A stretch of DNA of 7,243 nt. Source: Methylomicrobium sp. (lineage in GTDB: Bacteria > Pseudomonadota > Gammaproteobacteria > Methylococcales > Methylomonadaceae). A program made the position numbers and the translations under genes. The notes below the pieces were generated by a model. That model searched no databases and was not told the DNA's origin. It saw only the letters and a program-made list of their open reading frames with translations. Position 1 is the first letter of the stretch. Each line of letters begins with the position of its first letter. This document shows positions 1 through 6,895 of the stretch, one piece after another. Location of the stretch: NCBI GenBank assembly GCA_007135635.1, contig SLIO01000117.1, forward strand, positions 1 to 7,243. The letters are read 5' to 3'.

Positions 1-22
1 ATGGTGAAATACTTTTTCTAGG
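1..22 (-). repeat. Dispersed 22-base repeat, copy 1 (inverted)
   Basis: Read on the minus strand this is CCTAGAAAAAGTATTTCACC followed by AT. It matches the copy at 7158-7179 at 21 of 22 positions (T versus C in the middle). It also shares a 23-base core, including the flanking TTAA, with the copy near 4267-4289. It lies in the opposite orientation to the other two copies. The left end is at the window edge, so the element may continue outside. No coding frame accompanies it; it looks like a small non-coding interspersed repeat. Confidence 0.75.
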
Positions 23-127
23 ATTAATAGCGCAACCCGCTTTTCACGCCGAAAACAGTTGCATTTATATCGTTGCTGGTGAGCTCATCACCTTGTATTC
101 GACGTTCCTTCTCCTGGCAATCAAGTA

Positions 128-157
128 CTTACATTCTTAACAACGTTGAAATATAAC
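128..157 (+). promoter_or_regulatory. Possible sigma-70 promoter of the amidohydrolase gene
   Basis: CTTACA (128-133, four of six matches to TTGACA) is followed after 18 bases by TATAAC (152-157, five of six matches to TATAAT). Transcription would begin near 164, leaving a leader of about 38 bases before the preferred ATG at 202. The surrounding 130 bases are AT-rich. This rests on consensus matching only. Confidence 0.4.
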
Positions 158-201
158 TCAAACATTAACTCCACAAGCTCGTGCCTTATAAAAAACCGGA
201 A

Positions 202-1320
202 ATGTCATCATCCTCATTCGAGGAAAACGACAAGAAACATTTACCCATGCCATTTTTCATCATTTTTCCGATACTTCTGTACTTATTTTTTACACCAACA
301 AATGGACACGCTCAATCCGAGCGTCATTACTGTTATTCCGATGCCCATATTCACTTTGTCAACTTTTTTCAAAGAAGTGAAGGCATACAAGCTTTATTGG
401 CTGCGATGGACCAATCCTGCATCGATCATGTCATGTTAACCGGATTACCGGTCACCAAAAAATGGGATGAAAACGAACCGAAAGAACCTCGCTATGTCTT
501 CGGTGACGACGCGCCGACCTATTGGTACAGTGCTTCCGACGTAATCGTCGCAGAGGCTGTCAAAGATCTTCCGCAGGCACATCGCCAACGCATACACCCT
601 TTTATCAGCGCATTCAATCCCAACGACATGAATGCGGTCGATCATATCGAGCGCATGATTCGACTCTATCCGGGACTCTGGGAAGGCATCGGTGAAGTGA
701 TGACGCGCCACGACGATTTGACGGCACTCAATCTAGGCAACCCGGTACGTGCCGATAGCGGCGGCTTACCTCGCGTTTATGAATTGGCCGCTCGCTTGGA
801 AATGCCGGTGATGATACATAGCAACGTAACGTCTCAAAGGGAACACGAGCCGCTCTATGTCGAAGAGATGACCCGGTCGCTAAACGCTTATCCAAACACC
901 AAGTTCATTTGGGCGCATGCCGGCGTCAGCATGGCGATCAACCGCAGAATGAAACTGGATTTTATGGTCGAGTTACTCGATCTGCTATTAAAAAAACATG
1001 CTAATTTGTATATCGACTTATCCTGGAGCTTATTAAACCATTATCTATTAGATGAAAACGGTAAGCCAGATGCGGAATGGCTCGAGTTAATCGAAAAATA
1101 TCCGAATCGATTCATGCTGGGCTCCGATGCAGTTGGCCGTTTCGGGAATATTGGCAAGGCCTTGCGCGCATACAATCCATTTCTCGATGCCCTTAACGAA
1201 GCCACCGCACACCGGGTTGCACGCGACAATTTCTTGACATTACTCCCGAAGCAAGCGGTGACATTGCCTTACACTGGCGATAAAACAAAAACGCTGATCA
1301 CGGAAGGCGATGAAATATGA
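202..1320 (+). CDS. Exported amidohydrolase-2 family metal-dependent hydrolase
   Basis: This is a TIM-barrel amidohydrolase (Amidohydro_2-like), about 372 residues from the ATG at 202. The metal ligands expected for the superfamily can be seen in order: D47-A-H49-I-H51 on strand 1, E165 in a GIGEV motif, H206 in VMIHSN, H239 in WAHAG, and D309 in MLGSDAVG. A hydrophobic stretch at about residues 17-32, preceded by KK and followed by a GHA-Q site near residue 37, looks like a signal peptide, so the enzyme is probably periplasmic. Relatives include decarboxylases and lactonases, and the substrate cannot be told from the sequence. The start is uncertain. A GTG at 181 opens the frame and an ATG at 247 would leave almost no n-region. 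None of the three has a good Shine-Dalgarno. I prefer 202 because it keeps the basic residues before the hydrophobic core. The gene stands alone and converges with clpB. Confidence 0.85.
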   Translation: MSSSSFEENDKKHLPMPFFIIFPILLYLFFTPTNGHAQSERHYCYSDAHIHFVNFFQRSEGIQALLAAMDQSCIDHVMLTGLPVTKKWDENEPKEPRYVFGDDAPTYWYSASDVIVAEAVKDLPQAHRQRIHPFISAFNPNDMNAVDHIERMIRLYPGLWEGIGEVMTRHDDLTALNLGNPVRADSGGLPRVYELAARLEMPVMIHSNVTSQREHEPLYVEEMTRSLNAYPNTKFIWAHAGVSMAINRRMKLDFMVELLDLLLKKHANLYIDLSWSLLNHYLLDENGKPDAEWLELIEKYPNRFMLGSDAVGRFGNIGKALRAYNPFLDALNEATAHRVARDNFLTLLPKQAVTLPYTGDKTKTLITEGDEI

Positions 1321-1400
1321 TGATCTCTCATCGCACAACATATAAAATTCGCGTAGGATTCGGTCATAAATAACCTCCCTATTTTAATGCAAGGTAAGCA

Positions 1401-1498
1401 GGTTCGGTTGCTCGATTGACAGGTTCGGCGGCAGGGAAAGCCGCCGTCAAGCCTACACGGACGTATTCACGGCGTCCTGTCAAGCGAGTTACCGAACC
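1401..1498. repeat. Structured palindromic repeat with two inner hairpins
   Basis: The outer arms 1401-1423 and 1476-1498 are inverted repeats, pairing at 20 of 23 positions (GGTTCGGT, CTCG and TTGACAGG blocks). Inside is a perfect 7-bp hairpin, CGGCGGC (1426-1432) with GCCGCCG (1440-1446) and a 7-base loop. A second one is GGACG (1459-1463) with CGTCC (1473-1477), which shares two bases with the right outer arm. CAGGTTCGG also occurs as a direct repeat at 1399 and 1420. The element lies in the gap between two convergent genes, where it could act as a two-way transcription barrier. No T-run follows on either strand, so it is not a classical terminator. It looks like a dispersed extragenic palindrome of the kind mobilised by REP-associated transposases; that is inference. 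Confidence 0.7.
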
Positions 1499-1578
1499 CG
1501 CTACAAAACCCATAGCTCCAGGAAATTATTTTTCACGAAATCCTTAAAGACATTGCCACCTCTGGCACCATGTACCCA

Positions 1579-4158
1579 CTAGCCGTCTTTTGAAAAAGCC
1601 AGCGCCGAACCTTCGACCTCGACGCGAACCGTGTCACCCGGCCCGAATTTTCCGCCAAGAATCTCCTGCGCCAGCGGGTTTTCCAATTGATGCTGTATCG
1701 CCCGCTTCAACGGTCTTGCGCCATAAACCGGGTCGAACCCGGCTTCGCCGAGTTTATCCAGCGCCACTTCGCTCAACTCCAGATCAATGTCGTGATCGAG
1801 TAAGCGTTTACGTAAATAACGAATCTGAATGTCGGTAATCGCGCGAATTTGATCGCGGCCCAGCGGATGAAACACGACGACATCGTCGATACGGTTGATG
1901 AACTCGGGGCGAAAATGATAACCGACCACTTCCATCACGGCCGCCTTCATTGCTGCGTAGTTTTCCTCGCCGGCCAATTCTTGAATGCGGTCCGAACCAA
2001 GATTCGATGTCATTACGATCACGGTATTACGAAAATCGACCGTCCTGCCCTGTCCATCGGTCAAACGGCCGTCGTCGAGGACTTGCAGCAGAACGTTGAA
2101 CACATCCGGATGCGCCTTTTCGACCTCGTCGAGCAAGATCACCGAATAAGGCTTACGACGCACCGCTTCGGTCAAATAACCGCCTTCTTCATAACCCACA
2201 TAGCCTGGAGGCGCGCCGATCAAACGCGCGACCGAATGTTTCTCCATAAACTCGGACATATCGATACGCACCATCGCTTCTTCGGTATCGAACAAAAATT
2301 CGGCCAGAGCCTTACATAATTCAGTCTTGCCGACGCCGGTCGGACCCAGAAACAAAAACGATCCGTTCGGCCGATTCGGATCGGAGAGGCCCGCTCGCGA
2401 GCGGCGTATCGCATGACTTACCGAAATCAAAGCTTCGGTTTGACCGATCACGCGATTTTTCAATTGATCTTCCATGCGCAGTAATTTGTCGCGCTCGCCT
2501 TCCATCATTTTCGACACTGGAATACCGGTCCATTTTGAGACAACTTCGGCGATTTCCTCTTCGGTAACTTTGTTACGCAGCAGTTTCATTTCCTGCATTT
2601 CGGCTTGCGACGCCAGATCTAATTCCTTGACCAACGAGGGAATCACGCCGTATTGCAATTCCGACATGCGGCTCAGGTCATTCGCGCGACTAGCGACTTC
2701 TAATTCCAAACGGGCTTGTTCCAGTCTTTCCTTAATCGCGGTTGTACCTTGCAGTGCGGCTTTTTCGGCTTTCCAAATTTCGTCAAACTCGGAATATTCT
2801 TTTTCCAGGTTCTCGATCGCTTCCTCAAGGCTTTCCAAGCGTTTTTTAGATGCTTCATCGGTTTCGTTTTTCAGCGCTTCGCGTTCGATCTTCAATTGAA
2901 TCAAACGCCGATCCAATTTATCCATCGCTTCCGGCTTAGAATCAATTTCCATACGGATGCGGCTGGCCGCCTCATCAACTAAATCAATCGCCTTGTCGGG
3001 CAGTTGCCGGTCTGATATATAACGATGAGATAAGGTCGCCGCCGCGACGATCGCGGGATCGGTGATATCGACGCCATGATGCACTTCGTATTTCTCCTTC
3101 AAGCCGCGCAAGATCGCGATGGTATCTTCGACGTTCGGCTCATCGACTAAGACTTTTTGGAAACGGCGCTCCAAGGCCGCGTCTTTTTCGATATATTTGC
3201 GGTATTCGTCTAGGGTGGTCGCACCGACGCAATGCAACTCGCCGCGTGCCAAAGCGGGTTTAAGCATATTGCCCGCATCCATCGCGCCTTCCGCCTTGCC
3301 CGCACCGACCATCGTATGCAATTCATCGACGAACAAAATGACCTGGCCTTGTTGTTTTGCGATATCGTTCAACACCGCTTTTAACCGTTCCTCGAATTCG
3401 CCGCGGAATTTCGCGCCGGCGATGAGCGCCGCCATATCCAGTGACAACAATTGTTTGCCTTTGATACCTTCGGGAACCTCGCCATTGACGATGCGCTGCG
3501 CCAAACCTTCGACAATCGCGGTCTTGCCGACGCCGGGCTCGCCGATCAATACCGGGTTGTTTTTGGTGCGGCGCTGCAAGACTTGAATCGTGCGGCGGAT
3601 TTCGTCGTCACGACCGATCACCGGATCGAGCTTGCCTTGTTCAGCTTGCTCAGTCAGATTGATCGTGTATTTGCTTAATGCTTGACGTTGCTCTTCGGCA
3701 TTGGCATCGTCGATGTTTTGACCGCCACGGACATTATCTATGGCTTTTTCGGCAGACGCTTTCGTCACGCCGGCTTTTTTTAGGATATCTTGCAGAGCGC
3801 CCGATGTTTCGCATGCGGCCAATAAAAATAATTCGCTCGAGATGAATTTATCGCCGCGTTTTTGCGCGAGCTTGTCGGTCACGTTCAACAAACGCGACAA
3901 TTCGTTGGAAATCTGCACGTCGCCGCCGATTCCTGAAACAGTCGGAGTGCGTTCGAGCACCTTGGTCAATTCGGCCTGTACGATATTCGGGTTTGCGCCG
4001 ATTTGCGACAACAACGGCCGAATACTGCCGCCATCCTGGTTTAATAACGCCAGCATGACGTGCGCCGGTTCGATGAATTGATGATCCTTGCCCAAAGCCA
4101 GGCTTTGCGCATCGGCCAACGCCATCTGAAACTTGCTGGTCAGTTTATCCATTCTCAT
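1579..4158 (-). CDS. clpB: ATP-dependent chaperone ClpB (Hsp100 disaggregase)
   Basis: This is the hexameric AAA+ disaggregase that pulls polypeptides out of aggregates together with DnaK/DnaJ/GrpE in the cytoplasm. It has 859 residues (E. coli 857) and aligns throughout with the E. coli protein as I recall it. Domains: Clp N-domain (1-145); AAA-1 with Walker A GEPGVGKT (206-213), Walker B ending D278-E279 and arginine fingers R331/R332; the coiled-coil middle domain (about 410-520) typical of ClpB; AAA-2 with GPTGVGKT (605-612), Walker B D677-E678, pore-loop Y653, N719 and R756; then sensor-2 GAR (813-815). The first pore loop has F251 where E. coli has Y, which is a conservative change. The start at 4158 gives [11 protein letters not shown], matching E. 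coli, and has GAGGT (4166-4170) seven bases upstream. A longer frame from 4224 would begin inside the promoter and is rejected. The gene is monocistronic. Confidence 0.98.
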   Translation of the reverse strand: MRMDKLTSKFQMALADAQSLALGKDHQFIEPAHVMLALLNQDGGSIRPLLSQIGANPNIVQAELTKVLERTPTVSGIGGDVQISNELSRLLNVTDKLAQKRGDKFISSELFLLAACETSGALQDILKKAGVTKASAEKAIDNVRGGQNIDDANAEEQRQALSKYTINLTEQAEQGKLDPVIGRDDEIRRTIQVLQRRTKNNPVLIGEPGVGKTAIVEGLAQRIVNGEVPEGIKGKQLLSLDMAALIAGAKFRGEFEERLKAVLNDIAKQQGQVILFVDELHTMVGAGKAEGAMDAGNMLKPALARGELHCVGATTLDEYRKYIEKDAALERRFQKVLVDEPNVEDTIAILRGLKEKYEVHHGVDITDPAIVAAATLSHRYISDRQLPDKAIDLVDEAASRIRMEIDSKPEAMDKLDRRLIQLKIEREALKNETDEASKKRLESLEEAIENLEKEYSEFDEIWKAEKAALQGTTAIKERLEQARLELEVASRANDLSRMSELQYGVIPSLVKELDLASQAEMQEMKLLRNKVTEEEIAEVVSKWTGIPVSKMMEGERDKLLRMEDQLKNRVIGQTEALISVSHAIRRSRAGLSDPNRPNGSFLFLGPTGVGKTELCKALAEFLFDTEEAMVRIDMSEFMEKHSVARLIGAPPGYVGYEEGGYLTEAVRRKPYSVILLDEVEKAHPDVFNVLLQVLDDGRLTDGQGRTVDFRNTVIVMTSNLGSDRIQELAGEENYAAMKAAVMEVVGYHFRPEFINRIDDVVVFHPLGRDQIRAITDIQIRYLRKRLLDHDIDLELSEVALDKLGEAGFDPVYGARPLKRAIQHQLENPLAQEILGGKFGPGDTVRVEVEGSALAFSKDG

Positions 4159-4165
4159 GTTGTTT

Positions 4166-4170
4166 ACCTC
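4166..4170 (-). promoter_or_regulatory. Ribosome binding site deciding the clpB start
   Basis: GAGGT on the minus strand, seven bases before the ATG at 4158, supports this start over the in-frame ATG at 4224, which falls within the promoter. Confidence 0.8.
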
Positions 4171-4195
4171 ATCGGTGAATTTGTATATTACTCCT

Positions 4196-4225
4196 AACAT
4201 GGTGGGTAACCGGCTGTTTTTCAAG
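4196..4225 (-). promoter_or_regulatory. Sigma-32-like heat-shock promoter of clpB
   Basis: On the minus strand, CTTGAAA (4225-4219) is a full match to the core of the heat-shock -35 element. After 14 bases comes CACCATGTT (4204-4196), a near match to the CCCCATNTA -10 element. Transcription would start around 4189, giving a leader of about 30 bases before the ATG at 4158. clpB is a classical RpoH target in gammaproteobacteria, so element and gene agree. The match was made by eye. Confidence 0.75.
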
Positions 4226-4266
4226 CTCGCCGAGAAAAAACCCTATCATCAATGGTTATGTTCACT

Positions 4267-4289
4267 TTAATCCTAGAAAAAGTATTTCA
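4267..4289 (+). repeat. Dispersed 22-base repeat, copy 2
   Basis: TTAATCCTAGAAAAAGTATT followed by TCA is identical over 23 bases to the minus-strand reading of copy 1 with its flank (2-24 or so). It then diverges (CAG instead of CACCAT). It lies upstream of the clpB promoter and directly before the twin hairpin, in the divergent gap. Confidence 0.75.
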
Positions 4290-4306
4290 GCTCTTTTCTG
4301 TCGTTA

Positions 4307-4355
4307 CTGGACGCAGGAGCGTCCAGGGCTGCATTCCCACGCTGGAGCGTGGGAA
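4307..4355. repeat. Twin-hairpin REP-like element
   Basis: There are two perfect hairpins in tandem. CTGGACGC (4307-4314) pairs with GCGTCCAG (4319-4326) around the tetraloop AGGA. TTCCCACGC (4334-4342) pairs with GCGTGGGAA (4347-4355) around TGGA. A 7-base linker joins them. The second hairpin matches a very common extragenic palindrome of gammaproteobacterial genomes, from memory. It lies in the clpB/DUF1538 divergent gap and has no T-tract, so it is not a terminator. The rest of this gap, 4360-4457, is pyrimidine-rich and holds only a weak -10-like TAAAAT at 4428-4433, with no convincing -35. Confidence 0.75.
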
Positions 4356-4445
4356 CGATAACCTTGCCCCTTGCCCATTGCCTCTTTCACCTTTCCCCCA
4401 AACTAGCTTTACCCGCACCCTTTACGATAAAATCAACAAATCAAC

Positions 4446-4451
4446 AAGGAG
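4446..4451 (+). promoter_or_regulatory. Strong Shine-Dalgarno of the DUF1538 operon
   Basis: AAGGAG lies six bases before the ATG at 4458 and supports this start. The good site suggests that the first subunit is efficiently translated. Confidence 0.8.
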
Positions 4452-4457
4452 TTACTC

Positions 4458-5192
4458 ATGTTCTTGCGCAACAATCGTTTTGTCAGACAGATATTCAGCA
4501 GTTTTTTGGATTTGGCGCCTATTTTGGTCGTTGTCTTGGTCTTTCAAATCGCGGTCATACAACAACCCATTCCCGATGTACTCGACTTGATCGTTGGTTC
4601 CTTGTTTGTTGTATTGGGCTTGACCTTTTTTATGCTCGGCCTCGAACAAAGCCTGTTTCCGATCGGCGAGTCGATGGCTTATGCCTTTGCCAAAAAAGGC
4701 AGCTTGTTTTGGCTGTTGGTTTTTTCGTTCTGTCTCGGCTTCGGCACGACCGTGGCTGAACCGGCGTTGATTGCCGTAGCGAGCGAAGCGGCCAATGTTG
4801 CAGCCAAAGGCGATGTCATCGCAAACACCGAATCCGCCATCAATCAATACGCTCTCGGCTTAAGACTGACTGTTGCAGCATCTGTCGGTTTCGCGATTCT
4901 AATAGGCGTACTCAGAATTATCCGAGGCTGGCCTCTGCACTATATAATCATCGGCGGCTATTGTATGATTGTCGCGATGACCCCGTTCGCTCCTGCTGAA
5001 ATCATCGGTATTGCCTACGATTCCGGGGGCGTGACGACTTCGACCATAACGGTACCGTTGGTGACCGCTTTGGGTGTCGGATTAGCGAGCTCGATAAAGG
5101 GCCGTAACCCGATGATCGACGGTTTCGGTCTAATCGCGTTCGCTTCGCTAACACCGATGATTTTCGTCATGGCTTACGGGATGTTGATATGA
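4458..5192 (+). CDS. DUF1538 membrane protein, first subunit (UmpA-like)
   Basis: This is a 244-residue inner-membrane protein of family DUF1538 (PF07556) with about seven hydrophobic segments (roughly 18-34, 44-62, 84-107, 136-155, 160-178, 194-212, 222-243). Family-type motifs shared with the next gene are [11 protein letters not shown] (94-104), [15 protein letters not shown] (186-200) and [14 protein letters not shown] (215-228). E101 and D188 are acidic residues inside apolar segments and are candidate cation or proton ligands. From memory, a DUF1538 pair (UmpAB) from a Halomonas was shown to act as a two-component Na+(Li+,K+)/H+ antiporter. Antiport here is inferred from family membership. 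The stop overlaps the next start (ATGA at 5189-5192), so translation is coupled and a heteromer with the second paralogue is likely. Single-chain DUF1538 proteins with two such domains exist, and this is the split form. Confidence 0.88.
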   Translation: MFLRNNRFVRQIFSSFLDLAPILVVVLVFQIAVIQQPIPDVLDLIVGSLFVVLGLTFFMLGLEQSLFPIGESMAYAFAKKGSLFWLLVFSFCLGFGTTVAEPALIAVASEAANVAAKGDVIANTESAINQYALGLRLTVAASVGFAILIGVLRIIRGWPLHYIIIGGYCMIVAMTPFAPAEIIGIAYDSGGVTTSTITVPLVTALGVGLASSIKGRNPMIDGFGLIAFASLTPMIFVMAYGMLI

Positions 5193-5980
5193 CCGATTGG
5201 TTAATTCATTTTTCTCAAGACTTTTTGGAAACCTGCCGCGACGTTTTGCCGATAGTAGCGATCATCATCGGGTTTCAAGTATTGGTGATACGCAAACCCA
5301 TTTTGCACCCAGCGCAGACTTTTCTCGGTTTCTTGAATGTTCTTATCGGCATAACGTTTTTTCTTGACGGTTTGAAAATGGCTCTGTTCCCGCTCGGCGA
5401 ATTAATGGCCACGCAATTGACCGCGCCGGAATTTCTCGGTATTGCGGCCAATACAGAACAAGCCGATTGGCATAACTATCTATGGGTCTATTTATTTGCC
5501 GCTTCTATCGGTTTCGCCACGACATTGGCCGAGCCTTCACTATTGGCAGTTGCTGTTAAAGCAGAGGAAATATCGGGCGGCGCAATCGGCGCATGGGGGC
5601 TTAGAATCGCGGTCTCGATCGGCGTTGCATTCGGCATCTCATTAGGCGCCTATCGTATCGTTACCGGAACCGAGCTTTACTATTACATCATTGCCGGTTA
5701 TATCGTTGTGATGATCCAAACCATCTTCGCGCCCAAATTAATTATCGGATTAGCCTATGATTCGGGCGGCGTCACAACGTCAACCGTGACAGTACCGTTA
5801 GTCGCTGCATTAGGCCTAGGGCTTGCCTCGACCGTACCGGGCCGCAATCCGTTACTTGATGGTTTCGGTTTGATCGCTTTTGCTAGTTTATTTCCAATTA
5901 TCACAGTTTTGGCCTATGCACAGCTCGCCGAATGGCGCAATAAAAAACGAAATTCATCCAATCAAAGCCCATCCAAATAA
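5189..5980 (+). CDS. DUF1538 membrane protein, second subunit (UmpB-like)
   Basis: This 263-residue paralogue of the preceding protein shares the same order of hydrophobic segments and the same signatures: [11 protein letters not shown] (108-118), [15 protein letters not shown] (189-203) and [14 protein letters not shown] (218-231). It differs by a longer insertion between the second and third hydrophobic segments (about residues 73-97, polar with TEQADWHN) and by a basic, Ser/Asn-rich tail (249-263) absent from its partner. That tail may be a cytoplasmic contact site for the downstream soluble proteins (inference). The start ATG lies within the stop of the first subunit, which implies translational coupling and near-equal amounts. 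Its likely role is the second half of a heteromeric cation/proton antiporter. Ion specificity cannot be read from the sequence. Confidence 0.88.
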   Translation: MTDWLIHFSQDFLETCRDVLPIVAIIIGFQVLVIRKPILHPAQTFLGFLNVLIGITFFLDGLKMALFPLGELMATQLTAPEFLGIAANTEQADWHNYLWVYLFAASIGFATTLAEPSLLAVAVKAEEISGGAIGAWGLRIAVSIGVAFGISLGAYRIVTGTELYYYIIAGYIVVMIQTIFAPKLIIGLAYDSGGVTTSTVTVPLVAALGLGLASTVPGRNPLLDGFGLIAFASLFPIITVLAYAQLAEWRNKKRNSSNQSPSK

Positions 5981-5982
5981 CC

Positions 5983-5989
5983 GAGGAAA
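5983..5989 (+). promoter_or_regulatory. Ribosome binding site of the PII-like gene
   Basis: GAGGAAA lies in the 12-base gap after the second DUF1538 gene, with the ATG at 5993. It allows independent initiation, so the soluble regulator may be made at a different level from the membrane subunits. Confidence 0.7.
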
Positions 5990-5992
5990 GCC

Positions 5993-6343
5993 ATGCGTTT
6001 CAAATTAATCATCGCCTTTGTTGAAGACTCGAAAACCGATCTCGTGCTCGATACCGCGAGAAAAAGCGGCGCTAAGGGCGCAACCGTGATCAACCATGCC
6101 CGAGGTGAAGGCATGAAGCAATCCAAGACCTTTTTCGGCCTAACCTTGGAAACTCAACGGGATGTATTGATGTTTTTGGTCGAGGAACATTTGAGCCGCC
6201 ATATCCTCGAAAAAATAGCAAAAGCCGCCGAATTCGACGCCACATCAGGCACCGGCATCGCGTTTAAAATCGATGTTGAAGATGCGATCGGCGTCATGCA
6301 CCAAGTCGAACAACTAACCCAAGAACTGGAAGATGAAATATGA
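5993..6343 (+). CDS. Divergent PII-like nitrogen-regulatory family protein
   Basis: The protein has 116 residues and a PII-like (GlnB/GlnK superfamily) ferredoxin-like fold pattern. It has an N-terminal strand (3-10) and helix (13-25), GAKGATVINHARGEG (26-40) at the place of the strand leading to the T-loop, then DVLMFLVEEHLSRHILEKIA (57-76) and SGTGIAFKIDVEDAIGV (85-101), which corresponds to the B-loop, last strand and PVEDAI segment of PII. The T-loop region (about 38-56) is shorter than in GlnB and has no tyrosine at the uridylylation position, so control by GlnD is unlikely. A charged tail (102-116) follows. PII proteins usually bind ATP/ADP as trimers and gate a neighbouring membrane protein, as GlnK does AmtB. 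By context this one would act on the DUF1538 pair; ligand and partner are inferred. Its stop overlaps the next start (ATGA, 6340-6343). Confidence 0.8.
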   Translation: MRFKLIIAFVEDSKTDLVLDTARKSGAKGATVINHARGEGMKQSKTFFGLTLETQRDVLMFLVEEHLSRHILEKIAKAAEFDATSGTGIAFKIDVEDAIGVMHQVEQLTQELEDEI

Positions 6344-6747
6344 TCGATAAAGCTAAAATCATTCATGTCAGAAACGTCATGAAAACCGACTTTTCGATGA
6401 TCGAAGGCTCGGCCTCGGTCAGCGATGCTTTGAAACTGATGAAGTCGCAGAAAACCTCGGTATTGGTCGTCAATAAACGCCATGAATTCGACGAATACGG
6501 TTTGGTCACCTCCGGCGATATCGCCCGTTACGTTCTGGCCAAGGATAAAGCACCGGACCGCGTCAATGTTTACGAGATCATGGCCTGCCCGGTGATTCAG
6601 GTCTCGCCCGATATGGATATTCGTCTTTGTTCAAGATTGTTTGCAAACTATAATTTGGTTCGCGCACCCGTTATCGAAAACGGTAAGGTTATCGGCATGG
6701 TCAGTCCGAATGCGCTGGTACTGGACGGCATGTACCGAAACCTTTAA
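6340..6747 (+). CDS. CBS-pair (Bateman module) protein
   Basis: This is a 135-residue stand-alone protein with two CBS domains. CBS1 (about 10-68) begins VRNVMKTDF and ends GLVTSGDIARYVL, where T57 and D60 sit at positions usual for ribose and phosphate contacts. CBS2 (about 77-131) begins VYEIMACPVIQVSPD and ends GKVIGMVSPNALVLDG. CBS pairs bind adenosyl ligands such as AMP, ADP, ATP, SAM or c-di-AMP and often regulate transporters and channels. No other domain is present, so it must act on a partner. The start is fused to the stop of the PII-like gene by an ATGA overlap, and it is the last gene of the four-gene operon. The most likely target is the DUF1538 transporter or the PII-like protein (inference from context). 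The ligand is unknown. Confidence 0.9.
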   Translation: MIDKAKIIHVRNVMKTDFSMIEGSASVSDALKLMKSQKTSVLVVNKRHEFDEYGLVTSGDIARYVLAKDKAPDRVNVYEIMACPVIQVSPDMDIRLCSRLFANYNLVRAPVIENGKVIGMVSPNALVLDGMYRNL

Positions 6748-6895
6748 TGGTATTAGGCTTTAAAAAAAGCTACAATTTTGCCCGATCAGAAAACCGATCT
6801 TGAGTGAACGCCTACCTGTTTTAGGTTGATGTCCGGCAATGAATCAGGTCGTTCTGCGTCACACAGTAAGTTATTATCAGTAGGAGTTTTAAAAT
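6748..6895 (+). promoter_or_regulatory. Intergenic leader of the cold-shock gene
   Basis: The gap is 148 bases long. It starts with a weak AT-rich hairpin, GCTTT (6757-6761) with AAAGC (6766-6770), which could slow transcription leaving the operon but is not a strong terminator. TACAAT (6771-6776) is a good -10 hexamer without a recognisable -35; if used, it gives a leader of about 110 bases. ACCTGTTTTAGGT (6814-6826) can form a small hairpin. Long structured leaders are typical of cold-induced csp mRNAs, but no cold-box sequence could be identified. The ribosome binding site TAGGAG (6881-6886) lies nine bases before the ATG. Confidence 0.35.

Noticed and set aside
78..92. GGTGA-GCTCA-TCACC palindrome upstream of the amidohydrolase gene
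   Set aside because: The 5-bp stem is short and has no T-run or known operator pattern; likely by chance.
1321..1400. Search for a small gene or classical terminator just after the amidohydrolase stop
   Set aside because: Only an 18-codon frame without a ribosome binding site, and no hairpin followed by T residues, was seen.
1849..2319. Open frame of 156 codons on the plus strand opposite clpB, and similar frames at 2474-2899 and 3119-3586
   Set aside because: They lie wholly antisense to a complete, highly conserved clpB and show no domain pattern or ribosome binding site; they are shadows of its codon bias.
3404..3410. F251 in the first pore loop of ClpB where E. coli has Tyr
   Set aside because: An aromatic residue is kept, and Phe at this place is, as far as I recall, common in bacterial ClpB proteins; not a sign of altered function.
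4349..4759. Plus-strand frame overlapping the repeat region and the start of the first DUF1538 gene
   Set aside because: It runs through the REP-like hairpin into another frame of a clear membrane-protein gene; the composition is not protein-like.
4452..4847. Minus-strand frame of 131 codons over the first DUF1538 gene
   Set aside because: It is antisense to a well-supported gene with a strong ribosome binding site and family motifs.
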